Shown here: positions 16,582 to 24,661 of the stretch, in pieces
Position numbering within the stretch: the stretch's first letter is position 1
How the letters are laid out: every line of letters starts with the position of its first letter
Source of the DNA: Alphaproteobacteria bacterium
Lineage (GTDB): Bacteria > Pseudomonadota > Alphaproteobacteria > Micropepsales > Micropepsaceae
Assembly (NCBI GenBank): GCA_017308475.1
Contig: JAFKEU010000008.1
Span: 1 to 64,000 of the forward strand
Length of the DNA: 64,000 nt
Direction: 5' to 3'
Notes under the pieces: model-generated
The model's database searches: none
What the model was told of the DNA's origin: nothing
Seen by the model: only the letters and a program-made list of their open reading frames with translations
Program-made: the position numbers and the translations under genes

Positions 16582-17839
16582 GCGCCGGCAACAGCTTCAG
16601 CTCCCGCGCCAAGACGGGCATGGTGGCGCGGAACTGCTCCTCGGTATGGTCCCGCGTGATGAAGAAGCGCAGGCGCGCCGACTTCAGGCCCACGGCCGGA
16701 TAGACGATGGGCTGGACATAGATGCCCTCGGCCAGAAGGCGCTGCGACAGCAGCATGCATGCGTTGCCATCGCCCACGATCAGCGAGGCGATGGGCGAAC
16801 CATCATCACCACGGAAAACCAGACCGGCTTCCCGCGCCAGCGCATGGAACAGCCGCGCCCGCTCGCGCAGTTCGGCCAGGCGCGAGGGCTCGCGCCTTAG
16901 CACCTTCAGCGCCGTGAGGGCCGCGGCGGTGTCGGCCGGCGACAGACCCACGCTGAAGATGAAGCCGGGCGCCAGATAGCGCAGGTACTCGATCAGGCCG
17001 CGATCGCCCGCGACATAGCCGCCGGCACTGGCCAGCGCCTTGCTGAGCGTGCCCATATGGATGTCGACAGTGGAGGGCGGCAGGCGCGACCACTCGCAGA
17101 TGCCCCGCCCCGTGGCGCCGATGGTACCCACCGAATGGGCTTCGTCGACCATCAGGATCAGGTTGTGCTTTTCCTTGATCTCGGCGGCGCGCTTCAGGTC
17201 AACGATGTTGCCGTCCATGCTGTAGACGCCCTCGCAGACCAGAAGGCCGCGGCGGAAGCTGTCGCGCCTGGCGGTGAGAATCTGGTCCAGCCCGTCCCAG
17301 TCGCCACCGGCATAGGTGATCATCTTGGCGCCGGACAGGCGCGCGCCGGTCATGATGCTGTTGTGCGAGTCGCGGTCGAAGATCACCGCATCGGCCTTCG
17401 ACAGCAGATGGCTGATCACCGTCACGTTGGTGAGATAGCCGCTGACGAAGGTGATCGCGTCCTCGGTGCCCAGGAAATCGGCGATCTCGCGCTCCAGGTA
17501 GCCGTGCAGGTCGATCTGACCGGAGACGATGCGGCTGGCCGAGACCGAGGTGCCGTATTTGTCGATGGCGTTCTTGGCAGCCTGCGAGATTTCAGGGTTC
17601 CCGCACAGGCCCAGGTAATTGTAACCGGAATAATTGACCAGCGGCTGGCCGCGCCAGGTGATCACACTGCCGTTGATGCCATCACGCGGCTCGAAAAACG
17701 TCATTTCGCCGACATGCTTGTCGATGTCGGCAAAACGTCGCTGCAGATTCTGATAGGGTGCGAAATCGGTAACCGAATTGCGCCGGGGGTGCGTGACACC
17801 CAACGCCGGGTCGGCCCCGTGCGGCTCAGCCTTCTTCAT
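16571..17839 (-). CDS. spt: serine palmitoyltransferase
   Basis: 422-residue alpha-oxoamine synthase. DEAHSVG is at Asp222-Gly228 (Asp and His bind PLP) and HMGTLSKALASAGGYVAG holds the PLP lysine Lys267. SGYNYLGL and GTSVSASRIVSGQ at the N-terminal third match bacterial sphingolipid synthases and KBL/BioF relatives. It condenses serine with an acyl thioester to 3-ketosphinganine. Identity as Spt rather than BioF or KBL rests on the directly downstream KDSR-like reductase. I chose the ATG at 17839, with GGGGGCGA about 8 bases upstream; the frame is open to 18028 but that part crosses a promoter-like region. It is the first gene of spt-KDSR-cdsA. Confidence 0.87.
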   Translation of the reverse strand: MKKAEPHGADPALGVTHPRRNSVTDFAPYQNLQRRFADIDKHVGEMTFFEPRDGINGSVITWRGQPLVNYSGYNYLGLCGNPEISQAAKNAIDKYGTSVSASRIVSGQIDLHGYLEREIADFLGTEDAITFVSGYLTNVTVISHLLSKADAVIFDRDSHNSIMTGARLSGAKMITYAGGDWDGLDQILTARRDSFRRGLLVCEGVYSMDGNIVDLKRAAEIKEKHNLILMVDEAHSVGTIGATGRGICEWSRLPPSTVDIHMGTLSKALASAGGYVAGDRGLIEYLRYLAPGFIFSVGLSPADTAAALTALKVLRREPSRLAELRERARLFHALAREAGLVFRGDDGSPIASLIVGDGNACMLLSQRLLAEGIYVQPIVYPAVGLKSARLRFFITRDHTEEQFRATMPVLARELKLLPALGQ

Positions 17840-17865
17840 ACCGTTATCGCCCCCATGAGGATGTC

Positions 17866-17904
17866 GCGAAACTAACATAATAATTTCGCCACAACAGCGA
17901 AATT
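17866..17904. promoter_or_regulatory. operator-like inverted repeat upstream of spt
   Basis: AATTTCGC (17882-17889), a 7-base spacer and GCGAAATT (17897-17904) form a perfect 8-bp inverted repeat. A further half-site GCGAAA is at 17866-17871. The elements sit in an AT-rich 80-bp gap, 27-65 bases upstream of the spt start codon, where the spt promoter must lie. Read on the minus strand, a weak promoter overlaps them: TTTCGC, 17 bases, TATGTT. The layout fits a dimeric repressor or activator. A 5'-UTR hairpin with a 7-base loop is the alternative. Confidence 0.5.
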
Positions 17905-17919
17905 TCCGCCATATGGAGG

Positions 17920-19413
17920 CTAAAAACGGAGCGATTTCAACAGGACAGCATTGCGTGGACCAGCATCGCCCCCCTCCACCACCAAGGTACCTGTCACAAG
18001 CCGCAGGGCCGCCAGATTCAGGGCGCACTCCAGCCGCGCCTCGATCAGTGCGATTCGCGCGTCGGTGCGCTGGTCTTGAAGCCCGCGCAGGGTTGCCAAG
18101 TCCATGCCCCCCGAATCGACCGCGCTCTGCGCGTCAGCGGCCACCTTGGTCAGGGTTTCTTCGGCGCGCCGCCGGTCGGCCAGTGCGGCCAGGGAACTGC
18201 GCAGCGCCGCCACCCCCTGCGAAACATCCTGACGAATCTGGTCCTTCATCTGCGAGAGATTCAGTCGCGCTTCGCCCGCCTGGGCCGATGCGGCGGTGGT
18301 GGCGCCCTGTTCGGCATTGCCTTCCAGGCTGTAGGTGAAGGTGACGAAGAAGCCGTTGGGGTCGATCACCAGATTGAGCCTGGGATCCTGCGAGGCGCGA
18401 GCCGCCGCCAGCTTTTCACCCGCCGCGGTAACATATTGTTCCAGCGCATGCAGATCGGGCCGGTTGCGGTAGGCAGTATCAACAAGGGAGGTTTCGCGCA
18501 GCGCCGCCGCGTCGGATGACAAACCGTCCATCTGCGCGAAGGCCGCGGCCAAGGTGGGCAGCTTCATGTTGGAATCGCGGCCCAGCAGCGCCGCCAGGGT
18601 GGCGCGACATTGAGCGCCCGCGCTGCGTACGGTATCGAGCCGTCGCACTTTCGCGTCCTGCGCGGCGAGCGCCTTCTCCAGCGCCAGCGGCGAGATCTGG
18701 CCGGCAGCCATCAGCTTGCGCTGGGTATCGATATAGGTCTGCTCGTCGAGCAGATTGTCCTCAAGATCGTCCTCTTCTTCGCCGGCAGCCAGGCACCGCC
18801 AATAAGTCTCGGCCGACTCCATGGTGGATTGCTGCTGGGCGGCGCCGCGCTCCAGCTTGGAGGCATCCACCTCTTCCAGGCTGGCACGCTCATTGGCGGA
18901 CGCCTCGTTGGTGCCGTCAAAGCCATGCAACAACGGTATCTGCAGATTGAGGTTGGGGCGGGGGCGCGTCAGGCCGATGGTCTGGGCGCTGGAGGCCGCG
19001 GAGCCGGGATAGAAGGTGATTCCCGGCTGGATCTGGATGCCGTTGCGGAACAGCTTGCTGGCGCCGGCGGTGATCTCCGGATCCCAGCTGCTTTGCAGAT
19101 CGTCCGTGAGCACGCGCGCGCCGCCCACGGTCTGGACCTTGGGATAGTAAAGCCGGGCCCAGCCGCCGCGCGCGCTGGCGCGCCAGTCGAAGGCGCCCGC
19201 CGCCTGCTGGGCGCGGCCTTGCGCCTGGGCCAGCCGGAAATCGGCGCGCGCCACCTTGGGGCCGTGATCCAGCGCCGCGGACACGACGGTGGAAAGATCG
19301 AGCGGCTGCGCCGCGGCTGGTGCTACCGCAGGCGCCTGATTCGGGGCCTGGGCCAACGCCGGTTGCGCCAGCAGCAAGGTCAAGGCCGCCGCCTTTTTCA
19401 TCGACCTGCTCAT
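17920..19413 (-). CDS. TolC-family outer membrane efflux protein
   Basis: 497 residues. A cleavable signal peptide (MSRSMKKAAALTLLLAQPALAQ) precedes a long alpha-helical, alanine- and glutamine-rich protein with the twofold repeat typical of TolC. It would form the trimeric outer-membrane tunnel for the exporter encoded just upstream. The start at 19411-19413 overlaps the ATPase stop in an ATGA junction, so it is the last gene of the five-gene export operon. DevBCA systems of cyanobacteria use the TolC homologue HgdD to move heterocyst glycolipids; the same architecture next to sphingolipid genes suggests a lipid or glycolipid cargo. The spt promoter region lies immediately downstream. Confidence 0.85.
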   Translation of the reverse strand: MSRSMKKAAALTLLLAQPALAQAPNQAPAVAPAAAQPLDLSTVVSAALDHGPKVARADFRLAQAQGRAQQAAGAFDWRASARGGWARLYYPKVQTVGGARVLTDDLQSSWDPEITAGASKLFRNGIQIQPGITFYPGSAASSAQTIGLTRPRPNLNLQIPLLHGFDGTNEASANERASLEEVDASKLERGAAQQQSTMESAETYWRCLAAGEEEDDLEDNLLDEQTYIDTQRKLMAAGQISPLALEKALAAQDAKVRRLDTVRSAGAQCRATLAALLGRDSNMKLPTLAAAFAQMDGLSSDAAALRETSLVDTAYRNRPDLHALEQYVTAAGEKLAAARASQDPRLNLVIDPNGFFVTFTYSLEGNAEQGATTAASAQAGEARLNLSQMKDQIRQDVSQGVAALRSSLAALADRRRAEETLTKVAADAQSAVDSGGMDLATLRGLQDQRTDARIALIEARLECALNLAALRLVTGTLVVEGGDAGPRNAVLLKSLRF

Positions 19414-20111
19414 GTGTCGCTCACCAGCCGGCCGTCCTGCAGGCGCAGGACGCGGTCGGCCATCCCGAAAATCCGGTCGTCATGGGTGACGACCAGGGCG
19501 CTGGCGCCGGTGGCGGCGAGATGCCGGCGAATCACGCCGATCACCATCTGCGAGGACTGGTGATCGAGCGATGCGGTGGGTTCGTCGCCCAGGATCAGCT
19601 GCGGCGCATTGATCAGCGCGCGCGCCACCGCCACGCGCTGTTTCTGGCCGGTGGACATCTGGCGCGGCAGGGAATGCAGATGCTGCCCGATGCCAAGCTG
19701 CTCCAGAAGCTCGCGCGCCTCTTCCAGCGCCGCTTCGCGCGAAGGTGGTTCTTCCGTCAGCCCCGTGGCCAGCCACAGGGTACGAAACACGGTCAGGGCC
19801 GCGAACAGATTGTGGTCCTGGAAGATGAAGCCCACCTTGCGGCGCACTTCTTCCTGCGCGGCAGTACCGCGCCCGCCCAGTTCCAGCCCCAGCACGTTGA
19901 TGGCGCCATCCTGCAGGCTGCGAATCGCTCCGATCAGGGTCAGAAGCGTGGTCTTGCCGGCGCCCGAATGGCCGGTCAGCACCACGAACTCGCCGCGCCG
20001 GAGGGTGAGATCGACATTGTCCAGCACGCGCTTGGGCCCGTTCTCATAGCTGTAGCTGACCCCCCGGACCCGGACGGGAACCTCGCGTGCCAGGGCGGAT
20101 GCGGGCGCCAT
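19410..20111 (-). CDS. ABC transporter ATP-binding protein (DevA/LolD/MacB type)
   Basis: 233 residues. Walker A GHSGAGKTT is near residue 45, the Q-loop is in VGFIFQDHNLFAALTV, the signature reads MSTGQKQRVAVARAL (T replacing the usual S in LSGGQ-type motifs), Walker B LILGDEPTASLD and the H-loop VVTHDDRIF. The FQDHNLFAALT segment resembles DevA more than LolD, in line with the permeases and membrane-fusion protein upstream. It energises a mechanotransmission-type exporter working with FtsX-like permeases. Its start is 1 base past the permease stop and its stop overlaps the TolC gene start by 4 bases. Confidence 0.88.
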   Translation of the reverse strand: MAPASALAREVPVRVRGVSYSYENGPKRVLDNVDLTLRRGEFVVLTGHSGAGKTTLLTLIGAIRSLQDGAINVLGLELGGRGTAAQEEVRRKVGFIFQDHNLFAALTVFRTLWLATGLTEEPPSREAALEEARELLEQLGIGQHLHSLPRQMSTGQKQRVAVARALINAPQLILGDEPTASLDHQSSQMVIGVIRRHLAATGASALVVTHDDRIFGMADRVLRLQDGRLVSDT

Positions 20112-20112
20112 C

Positions 20113-21297
20113 TCAGTACAGTTCCGCCGGCTCGAACGAGCCCAGATGGCGGGCGGCGAACAGGCCGCCCAGATGGGTCATCGCCCCGGTCGCCACCGCC
20201 ACGAACAGCGCGGCGCCGGCGTGCATCTGCATCGCAAGGCCCGTGGCGCCCGCCAGGAAGCGATAGGTGATCAGCGCCGCCAGCAGCCCGATCAGGAAAC
20301 CGCCCGCAGCCAGAAGATAGGCTTCCTCCAGGATCAGGCGGCGGAAGAACCCCGGGCCGAAGCCCATGGCGCGCAGGGTGGAAAGTTCCTTCTTCAGGTC
20401 CACCACTTCATTGAACAGGATCTGGTAGCAGATGATGGCGCCGATAAAGGCGCCGGTCGCAACGCCCGCGCCGAAGATGATGCCGATGGGCACCGAGCGG
20501 AAGGTGAAGCCCACTTCGCGCCAGTAAATCTCCCGCGGCGTCATCACCGCCACATCCGGCGGCATCGCCACCTTCAGCCGCGCGCGCACATCTTCCAGCT
20601 TCGCTCCCGGCGCCAGCCGCAGCACGCCCATCACCGGCTGGGCATTGGGATCGGCCGAGAGCCAGGCGCCGTCGCTGAGGACAACCGCGCCGTCCATCAC
20701 GATGTCGGGGCCGATGCGCGCAAAGCCCGCCACGTTGAAGGACCGGCCGTCCAGTTCGATGGTGCGCCCCGGCGAAATGGGGCCATAGATGTCGCGCGAA
20801 AGCCGGTCGAACAGCACCGCGCTGGGACGCGACAGCGCCCTGCGCACCGTGTCAGGGTCGCCCACCTTCAGCGGCTGGGTTTGGCCATCCATGGCGAAGG
20901 CGATGATGCGGTGAACCCTGCGCTCGGGCGGGTTGCGCAGCAGCATGCCGCTTTCATAGACGCCCATCGCATTGGCGACACCCCGCACCGCTGCGGCCTC
21001 TGCCAGGCGAATGCGCGCAATGCGCGTCCATTCATGCAGGTTGGTGCGCGCCGAATTCATGATCACCAGGTCGCCGTCGATCAGCCCGGCCAGCGCCGAC
21101 TGCGAGCCCAGGATGGCCTGCAGCAGGCCCAGCTCCACGAACATCACCAGCACCGCCATGGCGATGCCGCCGGTGGCGGCCGCCAGCCGGCCGCGATTGT
21201 GGGAGACGAAGGCAAGGCCGAGCCCCCGGTCCGGGCGCCCTGCCCCGACCAAGTCTCTGAACCATTCAAGGACCGGCCTAGCGATTGATGGTGACAT
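20113..21297 (-). CDS. FtsX-like permease, DevC type (first of two)
   Basis: 394 residues: one N-terminal membrane segment, a large periplasmic domain (about residues 60-270) and three C-terminal segments, the layout of MacB/DevC permeases. FNEVVDLKKELSTLRAMGFG in the C-terminal half is the coupling-helix region that contacts the ATPase and is typical of DevC. ATG 21297 overlaps the end of the membrane-fusion gene by 20 bases; a longer open frame to 21396 would overlap it further and is not needed. A second permease of the same family is encoded at 22281-23468 while there is only one ATPase gene, so the two probably form a heterodimer. Confidence 0.85.
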   Translation of the reverse strand: MSPSIARPVLEWFRDLVGAGRPDRGLGLAFVSHNRGRLAAATGGIAMAVLVMFVELGLLQAILGSQSALAGLIDGDLVIMNSARTNLHEWTRIARIRLAEAAAVRGVANAMGVYESGMLLRNPPERRVHRIIAFAMDGQTQPLKVGDPDTVRRALSRPSAVLFDRLSRDIYGPISPGRTIELDGRSFNVAGFARIGPDIVMDGAVVLSDGAWLSADPNAQPVMGVLRLAPGAKLEDVRARLKVAMPPDVAVMTPREIYWREVGFTFRSVPIGIIFGAGVATGAFIGAIICYQILFNEVVDLKKELSTLRAMGFGPGFFRRLILEEAYLLAAGGFLIGLLAALITYRFLAGATGLAMQMHAGAALFVAVATGAMTHLGGLFAARHLGSFEPAELY

Positions 21298-22186
21298 CGA
21301 CCTGCATCCCCACCAGGCGCGAAGCGGGATCGGCACGATCGAGCCGGATGCGCACTTCGCCCAGCCGCGACTGGGTCTCGACCATGCGGCCCACATCTGC
21401 GATGCGTCCGTGCAAGCGCTGGGCCAGGGGCTGCGCGCGGATGGTGGCGCCCATGCCGGGCTTCAGCCGCAAGAGGTCGCCTTCGTAGATCTGGCAGACC
21501 ACATACATTGTGCGGACATCGCCCATCTGGATTGGCGGATCGCCGCCCACCTGTTCGCCCACCTGGCGGGCGATCTTCAGGATGGTGCCGTCGATGGGGG
21601 CGCGCAGTTCGGTGCCGGCCAACGCCGCCTCGGCCTGGCGTCTGGCGACATCAAGGCTGGTCTGGCTCTGGGCCTTGGCCACCCTCAGCCGGGCCTCTTC
21701 GGCGCGCAATGTGGCGCCGGCATCGGCGGCGGCGTGGGAAAGATCGCTCATCTCTTTCTTCGAGGTGATGGAGCTGCCCATGCCCTTGTAGGTATCCAGC
21801 GCCGTCTTCGCCTGGTCATAGCGCGAGCGGGCCAGCGCCACGGTTGCGGTCTGCGCCGCCACCTGCTGCACGGCAAGTTCCTCGGCCGCCTTGAGCTGGC
21901 GGCGCGCCAGGTCGGGATCGCTGTCCGGCGTGGTGGCTTGGGTACGCATCAGAAGCGTGCCTGCCTTCACCACCTGGCCGGTGTGGACCAGGATGGCGGT
22001 CACGCGCGAGGCCGGTGCGGCAAAGACGCCGACCACGCCGCTGGCGGGCGTGATGCGGCCCACCGCGCCGGTGGTCTGATCCGCCGCGGCGGCGGGGCCG
22101 CCACAGATCACCAGGGCAAGACCCAGCCCCAAAAGGCCGGCGCCGGGGCGCAGGGCCCTCGCCCGGAAAAATGCAAATCGCTTCAA
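21278..22186 (-). CDS. HlyD/DevB-type periplasmic adaptor (membrane-fusion) protein
   Basis: 302 residues. After an N-terminal membrane anchor or signal (GAGLLGLGLALVICGGPAAA) come a biotinyl-lipoyl half (VTAILVHTGQVVKAGTLL), an alanine-rich alpha-helical hairpin (about residues 95-190), the second lipoyl half (LRAPIDGTILKIARQVGEQV) and a beta-barrel region. This is the adaptor that joins inner-membrane permeases to a TolC tunnel. The order ATPase, permease, adaptor, permease, TolC in one operon matches DevBCA-type export with an added permease. The gene starts 94 bases downstream of the first permease gene. Confidence 0.87.
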   Translation of the reverse strand: MKRFAFFRARALRPGAGLLGLGLALVICGGPAAAADQTTGAVGRITPASGVVGVFAAPASRVTAILVHTGQVVKAGTLLMRTQATTPDSDPDLARRQLKAAEELAVQQVAAQTATVALARSRYDQAKTALDTYKGMGSSITSKKEMSDLSHAAADAGATLRAEEARLRVAKAQSQTSLDVARRQAEAALAGTELRAPIDGTILKIARQVGEQVGGDPPIQMGDVRTMYVVCQIYEGDLLRLKPGMGATIRAQPLAQRLHGRIADVGRMVETQSRLGEVRIRLDRADPASRLVGMQVDVTINR

Positions 22187-22280
22187 GATCCTGCCTCCCG
22201 CCTGGCGATCTTAGCATGCGCGTCCAGTATGGGAATATCGCCCGCGGCCGGGTCGGTACACCGATACTTCCGGTGGCCCG

Positions 22281-23468
22281 TCAGAACAGGTTGGCGGGCT
22301 GGGCGCGGGCGATGCGGCGGGCGACAGACGCGGCACAGAATCCGCACATCACCAGCACGATGCCCAGCACCTTCAGGATCAATCCGGGCGTGGCGGCCGC
22401 CGGCAGGTGCGTGGCCCATTCCAGCAACTGCAGGATCAGCGCGCCCACCAGCATCGCGGGCAGGAATGCGGCCATGCCCAGAAGGAAGGTCTCGCAGAAA
22501 CCCACACCCAGCACGAAGGGCGCGCCGAAACCCATGGCGCTGAGGGTGGCAAATTCGTTGATCCGGCGCATGATTTCGGCCGACAGCACCTGCCACAAGA
22601 CCACGATGCCGGCCAAGAAGGCCACCGCCATGCCCACCGTCACCATGATGCCCAGGGGCTTGGTGGAAAGAAAGAAATCCTGTTCGCCATCGATCAGCTC
22701 ATTGCGCGTCAGCACCTGCACATCGGGCGGAAGAGCCTCGATCAGCGCCGCCTTCGTTCGCACCGGATCGGCGCCCGGATCAAGCGCGATCAGGCCGATG
22801 TGGACATCGCGGCTGCTGGCCCCCGAGAGCGGCGGCAGGAAAACGTTGCGCATGATGGCGGCGCCGTCGGCATAAAAGAACATGCCCAGCGAGAAGTGGC
22901 CGGCGATGGTGACGGGATGGTCGTCGAGAAAGGCATTGGTGCCCGGTGCCAAGGGGCCGAAATTGGCGCTGGAATAGCGGTCCACCAATACGTCCGCGCC
23001 GGTGCCCAGCGCGGAAAGGCCGGCGCGGATTTCCGCATCGCGGATGAAGCGGGGCTTGTCGTCGATGCCGATCACGATCAGGGGCGAGCGCTTCTCCGCC
23101 GGCCCGGTCCAGGCGCCGCCATCGACATTGAGGGCGAAGGTGTCGGCGACGCCATCCACAGCCTGGGCCTGGGCCAGGCGCACACTGTCGAAGACGCCGC
23201 TGGAGAACATGTATTCATACGTCACTGGCAGCAGCGCGATGTCGAAATCGAAATCATTGTAGAGCCGGGTGACCTCGGTGCGCACGCCCTGGAGCAGCGC
23301 CATCTGCAGCAGGACCAGCAGGATCGGCACTGCCGTTCCCGCCACCGCGATGGCAAAGCGCAGCCGGTCCTGGATGAGGTTGGCGACAGCTATGGACAGG
23401 CAGTCGGCGATCCGGCGCAGCCGGGCGTCGCGTCCGGCCCTGCCTTCGATCCAATCCGTCCCGATCAC
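22281..23468 (-). CDS. FtsX-like permease, DevC type (second of two, operon-first)
   Basis: 395 residues with the same topology as the 20113-21297 protein: one hydrophobic segment (RFAIAVAGTAVPILLVLLQMALL), a periplasmic domain with YNDFDFDIALLPVTYEYMFSSG, then three segments. The ATPase-contact region reads SAEIMRRINEFATLSAMGFG, matching the DevC pattern. The periplasmic domains of the two permeases differ clearly, so this is not a recent duplication. It is the first gene of the export operon; an 80-bp gap separates it from the divergent membrane protein gene at 23549. A heterodimeric permease could recognise an asymmetric lipid cargo. Confidence 0.84.
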   Translation of the reverse strand: MIGTDWIEGRAGRDARLRRIADCLSIAVANLIQDRLRFAIAVAGTAVPILLVLLQMALLQGVRTEVTRLYNDFDFDIALLPVTYEYMFSSGVFDSVRLAQAQAVDGVADTFALNVDGGAWTGPAEKRSPLIVIGIDDKPRFIRDAEIRAGLSALGTGADVLVDRYSSANFGPLAPGTNAFLDDHPVTIAGHFSLGMFFYADGAAIMRNVFLPPLSGASSRDVHIGLIALDPGADPVRTKAALIEALPPDVQVLTRNELIDGEQDFFLSTKPLGIMVTVGMAVAFLAGIVVLWQVLSAEIMRRINEFATLSAMGFGAPFVLGVGFCETFLLGMAAFLPAMLVGALILQLLEWATHLPAAATPGLILKVLGIVLVMCGFCAASVARRIARAQPANLF

Positions 23469-23548
23469 CAGCCTGTCCCCGAAAGCGATGGATGCTAGCG
23501 GCGCGCCGTCAACTGGACAACAGGACCGAAAAGCCGCAGGAATGATTC

Positions 23549-24661
23549 ATGTCGCAACAAGGGGCCACGCGGCCACTCATCCTGCTGCTGGCCGTCAACG
23601 CGGCCTGGTGCGCCGTCTGGGTGTGGTACCGAATCGCCATCGACGTCCAGTTCCTGCCCTACCCGCATTTCCTGGTCGATTACAGCTTTGGATTCATCCG
23701 GCGCGGGCTGGTGGGGGCGATTACCGCCGTGTTTTTTCCCAAGGTGCCGATCACGGTGGTTTTCGTCTTCGGTGTGGCGAGCAGCCTTCTGGCCCTGCCG
23801 CTGTACCTGGTGCTGTTCCGGCGCGATTTCGGATTTTCGCGCCGCACGCTGCCGCTGCTGGTGCTGGTGGTGGGCTCGCCCTTCTTCATCAAGAATTTCT
23901 TCTACAATCTGGGCTATTTCGACGTGCTGGGGGCCATCGTGGCGCTGGCCGCCCTGCTGCTGCCGGTGGGCACGGCCTATCCGCTGGCGCTGGCGGCGGC
24001 GTCCGTCGCGCTGATCTTCGTGCACCACATTCATGCGCTGCTTTACATTCCCACAATCACGTTCGTCATGCTGGTACGCTATGTGGCGGCAACGGGACGA
24101 ATCGATGCCCGGCGGCTGGCCTGGTGCGGCGCACTGTTTTTGTGCGTGGGTGCGGCCTTTCTGTTCGTGATGGCCCATGCCACCCCGCCAATACCGGAAG
24201 CCGCCTTCCTGGCTCATATGAAGGCGCGGGCGCTCGATCCTTTCCATGAGCCTTTTGCGGAAGTGTGGTATCGCACGCCCGGCCGGGAATGGCAGGACAC
24301 GCTTCAAATGCTGCCGCGCAATCTGATTCAGGCGCCGCTTTACATGATCATGCTGGCGGCCCACTGGCCGCTGTTGCGCTTCGCCCGCCAGAGCCTGGCC
24401 GGGCTGTCCGCCTTCGACCGGCGCCTGGCCCAACTCGGGCTGGGCGTGATCGGCGCCGCCTATCTGGTGATCTTCGTCATGGTGTTCGACTATTCACGCT
24501 GGGTGTCGAACGGGCTTGTCTGTGCGTGGCTGGCGCTGCACGCCATCCGCACCTTGCCTTCGGCAAAGCCTGCACCGCTGCCCGAACCCTCGAAAGGCAC
24601 GCTGACGTCCGCCATCCTGGTCACGCTGCTGGGACGGGTGGGAACGGTCACGCCTTTCTAG
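23549..24661 (+). CDS. uncharacterised polytopic membrane protein
   Basis: 370 residues with about nine to ten hydrophobic segments and no soluble domain. Conserved-looking polar patches are HFLVDYSFGFIRRGLVGAI between the first two segments, FFYNLGYFDVLG, FVHHIHALLYIP and a periplasmic-type loop with EVWYRTPGREWQDTLQM. I do not recognise a family with certainty. The paired histidines within a membrane segment and charged residues beside segment ends are reminiscent of membrane glycosyl- or phosphotransferases that use lipid donors. It lies between the lipid-export operon (divergent) and the phosphonate dioxygenase gene (convergent, 4-base overlap), making a lipid head-group role plausible but unproven. 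Confidence 0.6.
   Translation: MSQQGATRPLILLLAVNAAWCAVWVWYRIAIDVQFLPYPHFLVDYSFGFIRRGLVGAITAVFFPKVPITVVFVFGVASSLLALPLYLVLFRRDFGFSRRTLPLLVLVVGSPFFIKNFFYNLGYFDVLGAIVALAALLLPVGTAYPLALAAASVALIFVHHIHALLYIPTITFVMLVRYVAATGRIDARRLAWCGALFLCVGAAFLFVMAHATPPIPEAAFLAHMKARALDPFHEPFAEVWYRTPGREWQDTLQMLPRNLIQAPLYMIMLAAHWPLLRFARQSLAGLSAFDRRLAQLGLGVIGAAYLVIFVMVFDYSRWVSNGLVCAWLALHAIRTLPSAKPAPLPEPSKGTLTSAILVTLLGRVGTVTPF

Noticed and set aside
16571..18028. Longer serine palmitoyltransferase with a start near 18028
   Set aside because: The extra 63 codons cross the TolC gene end and the operator-like region and have no conserved features; ATG 17839 fits the family.
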